The position numbers and the translations under genes were made by a program. Under the pieces are notes generated by a model. The model saw nothing but the letters and a program-made list of their open reading frames with translations, ran no database searches and had not been told where the DNA came from. Below are positions 1 through 5,592 of a stretch of 5,592 nt of DNA, piece after piece. This DNA is from Acidobacteriaceae bacterium (lineage in GTDB: Bacteria; Acidobacteriota; Terriglobia; Terriglobales; Acidobacteriaceae). How positions within the stretch are numbered: position 1 is the stretch's first letter; each line of letters starts with the position of its first letter. The stretch is taken from contig PLSH01000329.1 of the NCBI GenBank assembly GCA_003165095.1, positions 1 through 5,592 on the forward strand, in the 5' to 3' direction.

Positions 1-468
1 AATGCAGGATTCAAGCTCGGACGCAACACCAGCCATCGCCGCGCGCTGCTGCGCAACCTGGTCACCTCCGTGCTCGTTGAAGACCGGGTCGTGACCACCG
101 TGGCCAAGGCCAAGGCTGTTCGTCCGCACGTTGAAAAAATGATTACCCTGGGCAAGAAGGGCGATCTGCACTCGCGCCGCCAGGCCCTCAGCTTCCTCCA
201 GACCGACAAGGCTGTGACGAGGCTGTTTGAAACCGTGGCGCCGCGCTACAAGGAACGTCAGGGCGGCTACCTGCGCATCGTCCGCACCGGTTTCCAGCAG
301 GGCGACGGCGCCGACAAGGCGTTCATCGAACTGCTTGACGCCGAGACACAGTTGGACGCCAAGCGCCAGAAGCGCGAAGACATGAAGACCAAAAAGCGCG
401 CCGAACTCGAAAAGCAGTTGGAAGAATCCAAGAAGGAAGAACCCGAAGGCGGCGAAGCAGCCGCGTAG
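1..468 (+). CDS. rplQ: 50S ribosomal protein L17, 5' end cut by window edge
   Basis: Large-subunit ribosomal protein L17. The frame is open from base 1 and ends at TAG (466-468), giving 155 visible residues. The first visible residues, NAGFKLGRNTSHRRALLRNL, match the L17 N-terminus, which normally begins MRHR just before this, so only about four codons are missing. The core continues through VLVEDRVVTTVAKAKAVRP and YLRIVRTGFQQGDGADKAFI and ends near visible residue 113. It is followed by a charged Lys/Glu-rich tail of about 42 residues (114-155) ending GGEAAA. E. coli L17 is 127 residues, so this one is long because of the tail, which looks helical or disordered. rplQ usually closes the rpsM-rpsK-rpsD-rpoA-rplQ operon, and the terminator just downstream fits that, although the upstream genes lie outside the window. 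A GTG at 70 is internal and not the start. Confidence 0.97.
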   Translation, partial: NAGFKLGRNTSHRRALLRNLVTSVLVEDRVVTTVAKAKAVRPHVEKMITLGKKGDLHSRRQALSFLQTDKAVTRLFETVAPRYKERQGGYLRIVRTGFQQGDGADKAFIELLDAETQLDAKRQKREDMKTKKRAELEKQLEESKKEEPEGGEAAA

Positions 469-470
469 GA

Positions 471-482
471 CTTGCCGTCAAG
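471..482. repeat. Imperfect palindrome CTTGCCGTCAAG just after the rplQ stop
   Basis: This 12-mer lies two bases after the rplQ TAG. It is palindromic except for one mismatched pair, and it differs by one base from the perfect palindrome at 581-592. It could be one site of a paired operator, a processing or pausing element, or chance. Confidence 0.4.
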
Positions 483-509
483 GCTTCCCATTCCAGTTTG
501 AGTGGACCA

Positions 510-551
510 GCGGGCGCACCCTCCTCGTGGGGATGCGCCCGCGTTTGTTTT
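510..551 (+). terminator. Rho-independent terminator of rplQ
   Basis: A 9-bp perfect stem, GCGGGCGCA (510-518) pairing with TGCGCCCGC (534-542), continues inward past one mismatch with CCTC/GGGG pairing (one G-U) to a five-base loop at 524-528. It is followed at once by a T-rich run, GTTTGTTTT (543-551). Position (42 nt after the rplQ stop), stem strength and T-run all fit intrinsic termination of the ribosomal-protein operon. Confidence 0.88.
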
Positions 552-580
552 CGGTAACGCTCGCTCATCCTGACTCATTG

Positions 581-592
581 CTTGCCGGCAAG
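581..592. repeat. Perfect 12-bp palindrome CTTGCCGGCAAG
   Basis: The 12-mer equals its own reverse complement. It starts 110 nt downstream of the near-copy at 471-482 and upstream of the presumed promoter of the Tad-like operon. A dimeric regulator could bind such a site, but no regulator gene is in view. Confidence 0.45.
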
Positions 593-636
593 TCTGCCTC
601 CCGCGCGCTGCATTCCAGCTTTGTCCCGATAATTAC

Positions 637-679
637 TTAGGTTTATGCGTTAGGTTATCTGATAGTGATACACTAAAAT
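637..679 (+). promoter_or_regulatory. AT-rich repeat block, possible promoter of the Tad-like operon
   Basis: This block stands out as AT-rich against GC-rich surroundings. TTAGGTT occurs at 637-643 and again at 650-656 (13-nt period). TATC-T-GATA (656-664) forms a small palindrome, and a second GATA follows at 667-670. A possible -10 element is TAAAAT (674-679, one mismatch to TATAAT), but the hexamer 18 nt upstream, TTAGGT, is a poor -35. TACACT (669-674) is an alternative -10. This suggests a promoter that may need an activator; the exact hexamers are uncertain. Confidence 0.4.
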
Positions 680-713
680 TGCTTCTGCTACAGAAGAGCA
701 TTACGTCTGCTCT
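680..713 (+). promoter_or_regulatory. Two overlapping small hairpins in the presumed leader
   Basis: CTTCTG (682-687) pairs with CAGAAG (691-696) around a three-base loop, and TG/CA pairs can extend the stem past a two-base bulge. AGAGCA (695-700) pairs with TGCTCT (708-713) around a seven-base loop. The arms share bases 695-700, so the second stem competes with the extended form of the first. No T-run follows, so neither is a plain terminator. Confidence 0.3.
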
Positions 714-830
714 GCTGTGGCGCCCCCCTAGCCGGCCTGCGGCACTCCTCAGACCGATCGCTCTCCATGGCACGTCCGGGCCTTGACAAGGACCACAAGG
801 CAGAGCCGGGGTTTCCTCCTCAGCAGTGCC

Positions 831-837
831 GGGACGG
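831..837 (+). promoter_or_regulatory. Weak ribosome-binding site that selects the ATG at 845
   Basis: GGGACGG lies 7 nt before the ATG at 845. It is imperfect, but nothing comparable precedes the in-frame ATG at 767, where the upstream sequence is pyrimidine-rich. Starting at 845 also puts the conserved NGQA segment nine to twelve residues from the N-terminus, as in TadG-like proteins. Confidence 0.45.
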
Positions 838-844
838 ATGCCAA

Positions 845-2155
845 ATGGGGAATCCAAGCAGCGAAAACGGGCAGGCAATGGCGATCGTCGCTGTATTCAT
901 GGGACTTATTATGCTCGGTTTCGTCGCGTTCGCGATGGATGTGGGCTATTTTTTCAAAGAGAAGAGAATGGCGCAGTCAGCGGCGGACGCAGCTGCCGTT
1001 GCCGCCGCGGAAGAGCTCCCCAACGGAGCCACTGCAGAAACCAATGCGGCCAATGTGGCTGCAAAACAGAATGGGTTCGACACAACCCTCGCAACCAACC
1101 CTGCCGTAGTCACTCTGACCCAACCCACATCTGGGAATTATTCGGATGCCAATTCGGCCCCCCCGCCGCAAAATTGGGTTCAGGCGGTTGTATCTCAGCC
1201 GATTCATACGTTTTTTCTTGGCGCCTTCAACAAGAAAATGCAGACGATGAAAATTTCAGCTACGGCGGAAGCAGGCGCCGGCGTAGCCACTCCCACTTGC
1301 ATCTGCCTGACGGGCGTAACCGGCCAGGATCTGAGTATGAGCAACGGCGCCCAGCTTGCGGCAAATAGCTGCGGAGTTACAGCCAACTCAAGCAGCGGCA
1401 ATGCCATCGGAATTATTGGAAGCGCGAGCTTGTGCGCTACGTCGGTGGGCGCCGTATCCACAGATTGGGACAATTCAGGCAACATCAACAACAGCGGATT
1501 GATCTGCCCTGCCGCGAGAGCTGTCCAGGGAGCTTCTCCGTGTGCCCCGTCCCTCCAGGCGCCTTCGCTGCCCGCGGGAATTACCTGCTACGCTAATCCG
1601 GTCAATGGCTGGATTCTTCCCGGAAGCACGGCAAATTACACATTGCCCATGCAAAATGTTACCGAGACGAATGGCACGGTGGTGAATGAAACAGCGACGA
1701 ATAATTCCATCTGCTACACCAGCCTGAATCTTAGCAACGCCGCTTCCGTTACGTTTTCCCCCGGCTATACCTACTACATTGAAGGCGCATTTACTACCGG
1801 CGGTGGCGCGCCGGTCACGGGCAGCGGCGTCACCTTCGTCATAACCGGAAATGTGGACATTGCCAACGGGGTCGTAGTCAACCTCTCGGCTCCGGTGTCA
1901 AACAACATCCCTGGGGTCCTGTTCTATGCAACCGGCGCCGCGATGACCGTCGAGGGAGGATCCAATTCAAACTTCTCCGGGATTCTTTACGCTCCCAATG
2001 CCGCGGTAACGCTGAATAACGGCTCCGGCACAACGACGAATATGGATATTGTTGCGCAGTCGCTCACCATGGCCGGCGGCGCGGTTCTCGATAGTTATGC
2101 CAGCCCACTGCTCGGCAGCGGCGGCAGTGGCGGAGCTCCGGAGCTGGTTCAGTGA
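845..2155 (+). CDS. TadG-like envelope protein with TadE/G-type N-terminus and beta-rich exported region
   Basis: The product is 436 residues. It opens with SENGQAMAIVAVFMG, a hydrophobic segment at about 11-32, then MDVGYFFKEKRMAQSAADAA (31-50), the hallmark of Flp pilus-assembly TadE/G-like proteins (Pfam Tad type). As in TadG, there is no Glu at +5 after the Gly, so it is probably a membrane-anchored, uncleaved protein with its bulk outside. The rest is rich in Asn, Ser, Thr, Gly and Ala. Residues about 152-213 resemble the C-x-x-L...NSSS...I/L...G segment of TadG proteins. Residues about 320-425 (VTFVITGNVDIANGVVVNLS, SGILYAPNAAVTLNNGSG, SLTMAGGAVLD) look like stacked short beta-strands, as in right-handed beta-helix or adhesin-like folds. 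Eight cysteines (152, 154, 176, 197, 221, 233, 248, 290) suggest disulfides. It is first in a three-gene operon; the next start is 13 nt after its stop. The exact role is not established. Confidence 0.82.
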   Translation: MGNPSSENGQAMAIVAVFMGLIMLGFVAFAMDVGYFFKEKRMAQSAADAAAVAAAEELPNGATAETNAANVAAKQNGFDTTLATNPAVVTLTQPTSGNYSDANSAPPPQNWVQAVVSQPIHTFFLGAFNKKMQTMKISATAEAGAGVATPTCICLTGVTGQDLSMSNGAQLAANSCGVTANSSSGNAIGIIGSASLCATSVGAVSTDWDNSGNINNSGLICPAARAVQGASPCAPSLQAPSLPAGITCYANPVNGWILPGSTANYTLPMQNVTETNGTVVNETATNNSICYTSLNLSNAASVTFSPGYTYYIEGAFTTGGGAPVTGSGVTFVITGNVDIANGVVVNLSAPVSNNIPGVLFYATGAAMTVEGGSNSNFSGILYAPNAAVTLNNGSGTTTNMDIVAQSLTMAGGAVLDSYASPLLGSGGSGGAPELVQ

Positions 2156-2158
2156 GGA
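2154..2158 (+). promoter_or_regulatory. Ribosome-binding site overlapping the preceding stop codon
   Basis: GAGGA overlaps the TGA of the TadG-like gene and lies 10 nt before the ATG at 2169. A GTG at 2160, also in frame, is only one base from this motif, which is too close, so 2169 is favoured. The arrangement suggests translational coupling. Confidence 0.55.
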
Positions 2159-2168
2159 TGTGAAAAAG

Positions 2169-2705
2169 ATGATTCAGTTCATCTCAAAATGTATTCAGAA
2201 ACTCCGGCACTACAGGAACCTGCGCAAAAATCGCGGAACCGCCATCGTTGAACTGGCCCTGGTGTTGTCCATTTTTGGACTGCCGACGCTGCTCGGGACA
2301 GCCGATACATCGACTTTCATCTTCGGCTCCATCGAAATTTCCAATGCGGCTCATGCGGGCGCCATGTACGGCATGATGAGCTCGAACGTCGCTACGGACA
2401 CTGCCGGCATAACCAGCACAGCCAAAGCCGACGCGCCTGATATTCCCGCCGCCAATGTGACCGTGACGCCAACCTCGTATTATGCATGCTCCGCTGCCCA
2501 GGGCGGCGTCCAATACACCGGCATAGGCAATCAAGCCACTGCAGCGGCGCTATCGAGCGCCACCTCGGCCTGCACCGGCACGGGGAACTATCCGCTCGAA
2601 TTTGTTCGGGTGCTTCTCAGCGCGCCTGTGACTCTTCCGTTTCATTGCTGCGGAATTCCGGCAACGATAACCCTGAACAGCCAATCGGTCATGGAAGTGT
2701 ATTAG
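2169..2705 (+). CDS. TadE-like pseudopilin, canonical processing site
   Basis: The 178-residue product has a short basic leader (1-22), then NRGTAIVELALVLSIFGLP. This is the TadE/TadF pseudopilin signature: prepilin peptidase would cut after Gly23, leaving Glu28 at +5, followed by a hydrophobic helix to about residue 46. After it comes SNAAHAGAMYGMM (58-70), the position where TadE proteins carry the N-A-A-R-x-G-A-R-Y type motif, here without the arginines. The exported part (about 70-178) has four cysteines (107, 135, 160, 161) and is Ala/Thr-rich. It probably acts as a minor pseudopilin or envelope-anchored partner of its two neighbours. Assignment to the TadE-like family is firm; the specific function is inferred. 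In-frame GTG at 2160 would add three residues. Confidence 0.82.
   Translation: MIQFISKCIQKLRHYRNLRKNRGTAIVELALVLSIFGLPTLLGTADTSTFIFGSIEISNAAHAGAMYGMMSSNVATDTAGITSTAKADAPDIPAANVTVTPTSYYACSAAQGGVQYTGIGNQATAAALSSATSACTGTGNYPLEFVRVLLSAPVTLPFHCCGIPATITLNSQSVMEVY
2693..2697 (+). promoter_or_regulatory. Ribosome-binding site for the GTG start at 2708
   Basis: GGAAG lies within the last codons of the preceding gene, 10 nt before the GTG at 2708. No in-frame ATG exists between there and the membrane segment, so this site and GTG are the best start available. Confidence 0.45.
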
Positions 2706-2707
2706 CC

Positions 2708-3235
2708 GTGGCGCGCCGGAATGCAGTTTCGCGGCCGGCGGATGCGGCGCTCAGCCGCTCCGCCTGGCCGCCGCGAGTTGCGTTCCTGTTCAAGCGAAGA
2801 TTCTTTCCGCGCAACGGGAGCGGGGAGTCGCTGGTCGCATTCGCGATCACTTTCCCCATCCTGTGCAGCTTCATTTTTGGATTGATTCAGGTTTGCCTGG
2901 CATTCTATTCGCATAATCTCATCTCCGAGCTGGCGCGGGAAGGAACGCGCTATGCCATCGTGCATGGGGCAAGCTGTGAAACATCTGGAGGCGATTCTTG
3001 CACGGCCTCGACCACATCGTCGGATCCGTCGAGTGTCGACAGTTTTGTCTATGCGGCCGGCTTGCCCAATATCGCCGGCGGCGCGCTCACTGTCACCACA
3101 ACATATCCTGGCGGTCAGGCCGTGGGCCAATTCGTTTCAGTCAAAGTAAACTATGCATTCCCGTACCATATTCCGTTCGTCCCCAGTTCGACACTGGCGA
3201 TGTCCAGCACGTCGACGATGCAGATCATCCAGTAG
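2708..3235 (+). CDS. TadE-like pseudopilin lacking the canonical Glu+5
   Basis: The GTG start, two bases after the previous stop, gives 175 residues. A basic leader (1-38, with RVAFLFKRRFFPRNGSG) is followed by ESLVAFAITFPIL and a hydrophobic helix to about residue 67. Then SELAREGTRYAIVHGASC (73-90) is a very clear TadE motif, and the C-terminus (VSVKVNYAFPYHIPFVPSST ... STMQIIQ) is the usual TadE ending of alternating strands. Cys90 and Cys98 may form a disulfide. If Gly39 is the cleavage Gly, +5 is Ala44 instead of Glu, while a Glu sits at +1. The codon is GCA, one base from GAA. The leader, at 39 residues, is longer than that of the upstream pseudopilin. It is the third and last gene of the operon. 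TadE-like identity is secure; whether it is processed and assembled is open. Confidence 0.83.
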   Translation: MARRNAVSRPADAALSRSAWPPRVAFLFKRRFFPRNGSGESLVAFAITFPILCSFIFGLIQVCLAFYSHNLISELAREGTRYAIVHGASCETSGGDSCTASTTSSDPSSVDSFVYAAGLPNIAGGALTVTTTYPGGQAVGQFVSVKVNYAFPYHIPFVPSSTLAMSSTSTMQIIQ

Positions 3236-3256
3236 GCTCTGCCCAATGGGCCCCGC

Positions 3257-4774
3257 TCATTCGGCTTGCACGCCCTTTTCTTCGGCGCCTAGTTTATAGG
3301 TCGAATACACCGTGATGCTCCGGGCCGGAAGACCGTCTTGAAACGCCGCGTGCCCGGGACTCACTGCGAAACTCGCCTCCGGCTTCAGTTCGATGTCGGT
3401 CCGGTCGCGCATCGCGGGCGTCATGCGATACCGGTAGAGCGTTAGCGGGCCGGCCAGGTGGTCGAACACTATCTTCCCGCTCCTGTCTTCCATTCCTTCA
3501 TTCACCACCAGCACCGTCACCTGGCCTTTGGGACTGCGCAGCCCCGCGGCCACCAGGCGCTCGATTCCCTCCACTGCGCCGCCCTCGGTGTGAATCGCCA
3601 GAACCTCGGAATTCAGGGCCGTATAGCGGCTCAGCAGCGCCCACATGTAATAGGAGTTGGGGTGTGGCGTGAACTTCGTCAGCAGACGGCCGGCCTTCAC
3701 GTCCCAGGTATCCAGCAGTTGCCACTGGCCGTCCAGATCGCCGCGATTGACGAAGCTCCAGCGATTGAAGCCGTCCGCGCCCGCATTGATGGCGCGAACC
3801 ACGAGCGAGGCATTCTTCAGGCCTGACTCGTAGCTGCCGGGGCCCGGATCGGTTCCTTTCCAGCCGTAGGCCATGGTGCCGACTTCAGATAGGAATAGAG
3901 GCTTGTTGCGCTGGTGAGCCCAGTTTGCCCAATCGCCAACGCGAGTCACCGTGGTAGTCATCGAGTACTCGCCGAGCTTGCCGGGTTTGTCGAAGTCGGC
4001 CCAGTAGGAGTGGATATCGTAAGCGCCGATGTAAGGATCGAAATCGATCTTCGCCGGCTCCAGCGGCGGCATGTCGGTCCAGTCCGGTCCGGAGATGGGC
4101 AAATCAATGCCCCGCGCGTCGAGGGCCGCGCGCGCGCTTTTGAAATCGGGGGTGGGGCCGAGCGGCTTCAAATCCGGCCCCTGCCACCAGGAGAAATGCT
4201 GGCCCGGCTCATTGTTGATGCTCAGCCAGCGAATGGATTTGTAACCCTTCACCTTGACCAGGTGGTACACCAGTTCCGCATAGCCATTGGCAAAGTCGTC
4301 CACCGATAAAGGGGCGCTATGCACTCTTTTGGCGGGATCGTCGCGCAACTCAGGCAGCGCGTTCCAGGTGGTGTTGCCCCACATCTGCTGAAGAAATACC
4401 TGTGTGTGGCTCGCCTCCGCCCAGTCCAGAATTCGATAGAGTATGAGCATCTCCGGGCTGTCCCAATCGAAGCGCCCGCGCTCCGGCTCATAGATGCGCT
4501 GTTCCAGTTCCACGCGGCACCAATCCAGGCCCAGCCAGTCGGCATGTTTATACAGGGATTGCCAGGCGGCCTCATCGCCGGCCGGCGGATAAGCGCCCCA
4601 GCCGCTGCCACCTTCGGAGCCCGGAATGGGAGCCTCGATGGCGTGCCACGATGCGCCCAATCCGCCGCGCATGGTGCGCACCGGCTGGCCTGCATCGATC
4701 GTCACCGTCACATCCTTGGACCACGCGGCGCTGCAAAAACCAAACACCAGCAGCAGAGAGAGAAAGCCTTTCAT
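3257..4774 (-). CDS. Secreted clan GH-A glycoside hydrolase, family unresolved (GH30-like features)
   Basis: The 505-residue product begins with a signal peptide, MKGFLSLLLVFGFCSAAWS, probably cut after Ser19 (A-W-S); Cys14 is not in a proper lipobox. A TIM-barrel of clan GH-A type follows: GGLGASWHAIE (37-47), DWCRVEL with conserved Arg87, WLSINNEPGQ with Asn188-Glu189 as probable acid/base, YDIHSYW (252-258), FLSEVGT with Glu297 as probable nucleophile, and FNRWSF with Trp339. The two glutamates are 108 residues apart, which suits a retaining (alpha/beta)8 hydrolase. Residues about 385-495 look like a C-terminal beta-sandwich. An early strand pair ending in a GFGAS-like motif plus a C-terminal sandwich resembles GH30, but I cannot exclude GH39, GH79 or a new family. 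The substrate is unknown, probably an extracellular polysaccharide or glycoside. ATG at 4774 is chosen for its Shine-Dalgarno sequence; an in-frame TTG at 4792 is weaker. Confidence 0.85.
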   Translation of the reverse strand: MKGFLSLLLVFGFCSAAWSKDVTVTIDAGQPVRTMRGGLGASWHAIEAPIPGSEGGSGWGAYPPAGDEAAWQSLYKHADWLGLDWCRVELEQRIYEPERGRFDWDSPEMLILYRILDWAEASHTQVFLQQMWGNTTWNALPELRDDPAKRVHSAPLSVDDFANGYAELVYHLVKVKGYKSIRWLSINNEPGQHFSWWQGPDLKPLGPTPDFKSARAALDARGIDLPISGPDWTDMPPLEPAKIDFDPYIGAYDIHSYWADFDKPGKLGEYSMTTTVTRVGDWANWAHQRNKPLFLSEVGTMAYGWKGTDPGPGSYESGLKNASLVVRAINAGADGFNRWSFVNRGDLDGQWQLLDTWDVKAGRLLTKFTPHPNSYYMWALLSRYTALNSEVLAIHTEGGAVEGIERLVAAGLRSPKGQVTVLVVNEGMEDRSGKIVFDHLAGPLTLYRYRMTPAMRDRTDIELKPEASFAVSPGHAAFQDGLPARSITVYSTYKLGAEEKGVQAE

Positions 4775-4779
4775 TCCAT

Positions 4780-4785
4780 CTCCTC
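4780..4785 (-). promoter_or_regulatory. Strong ribosome-binding site of the glycoside hydrolase gene
   Basis: GAGGAG on the minus strand is followed by five bases (ATGGA) and then the ATG at 4774. It fixes the start there rather than at the TTG at 4792. The ATG inside the spacer is in another frame. Confidence 0.8.
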
Positions 4786-4814
4786 GATGCAATCACTATG
4801 TTGATGCAATCACT
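4786..4814 (-). repeat. Perfect 12-bp tandem direct repeat upstream of the glycoside hydrolase
   Basis: On the minus strand AGTGATTGCATC occurs twice (4814-4803 and 4797-4786), separated by five bases (AACAT), a 17-nt period. The second copy abuts the Shine-Dalgarno sequence. It lies in the 86-nt gap after vanZ and may be a regulator-binding pair or an mRNA leader element. I found no convincing -35/-10 pair nearby. Confidence 0.55.
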
Positions 4815-4860
4815 CTATCCCAGTTGTCCATGAGTCCGCGAGCCCTGAGAAGAGGAGCCG

Positions 4861-5592
<732 letters not shown>

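Larger units (their letters stand above)
469..844. other. Intergenic region between rplQ and the Tad-like operon
   Basis: This 376-nt stretch has no convincing gene; the short open frames on either strand lack family resemblance and a supporting ribosome-binding site. It holds the rplQ terminator (510-551), two CTTGCC-type palindromes (471-482 and 581-592), an AT-rich block with repeats and a possible promoter (637-679), and two small hairpins (680-713). A further inverted repeat, CCTTG-A-CAAGG, lies at 781-791. An ATG at 767 is in frame with the downstream gene but has no Shine-Dalgarno sequence, so I treat 767-844 as leader. Confidence 0.6.

Noticed and set aside
637..713. CRISPR-like or phage-operator array from the short repeats
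   Set aside because: Repeats are only 7-9 nt with two copies and no spacers of regular length; no cas or phage genes are nearby.
767..844. Upstream ATG at 767 adding 26 residues to the TadG-like protein
   Set aside because: There is no Shine-Dalgarno sequence before it, the extra residues have no family likeness, and the ATG at 845 has a partial site and puts the conserved N-terminus in the expected place.
946..1491. Minus-strand open frames inside the TadG-like gene
   Set aside because: Ala-rich shadows of the real frame, without ribosome-binding sites or family features.
3241..3251. GCCC-AAT-GGGC as a bidirectional terminator
   Set aside because: Only a 4-bp stem and no T-run on either strand.
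4733..4774. Lipoprotein signal on the glycoside hydrolase (Cys14)
   Set aside because: The residues before Cys14 are V-F-G-F, with Phe at -1 rather than Gly/Ala/Ser, so no lipobox; an ordinary signal peptidase I site (A-W-S) fits better.
3914..4804. Long open frames on the plus strand (3914-4309 and 4319-4804)
   Set aside because: They lie antisense to the hydrolase gene, have no recognisable domain, and arise from GC-rich codon use of the true gene.

Overview
The window looks like chromosomal core sequence from a GC-rich Gram-negative-type bacterium, with housekeeping genes at both ends (rplQ at the left, guaB at the right) and an accessory set between them. The mix of a long-tailed L17, a compact TadG/TadE/TadE set, a secreted clan GH-A glycosidase and a VanZ-like protein next to guaB suggests an acidobacterium (Terriglobia-like). 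This is inference from recalled gene style, not a computed placement.

Layout. 1-468 (+) is the nearly complete end of rplQ, closed by a strong intrinsic terminator at 510-551. 469-844 has no gene but is rich in signals: two near-identical CTTGCC-type palindromes on either side of the terminator, an AT-rich block with a 13-nt-spaced direct repeat and TATC/GATA half-sites that probably holds the promoter, then two small hairpins in the presumed leader. 845-3235 (+) is a tight three-gene operon. It encodes a TadG-like protein with a large cysteine-containing, beta-rich exported region, followed by two TadE-like pseudopilins; junctions are 13 nt and 2 nt. No Tad ATPase, platform protein, secretin, prepilin peptidase or Flp major pilin is in view, so the operon would depend on machinery elsewhere or do something else at the envelope.

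The right half is on the minus strand and converges on the Tad-like operon with only 21 nt between stop codons. Read 5'->3' the order is guaB (C-terminal part, 5592-5333), a vanZ-like membrane protein gene (5343-4861, overlapping guaB by 11 nt) and a secreted clan GH-A glycoside hydrolase (4774-3257). The hydrolase is separated from vanZ by 86 nt carrying a perfect 12-bp direct repeat and a strong Shine-Dalgarno sequence. guaB and vanZ are probably cotranscribed. The hydrolase may have its own control.

I do not see a clearly new defence, mobile or RNA system: no CRISPR, tRNA, rRNA, transposase or phage gene. The points most worth checking are the loss of the canonical Glu+5 in the second pseudopilin, the paired palindromes around the rplQ terminator, the tandem repeat before the hydrolase gene, and the unplaced family of that hydrolase.
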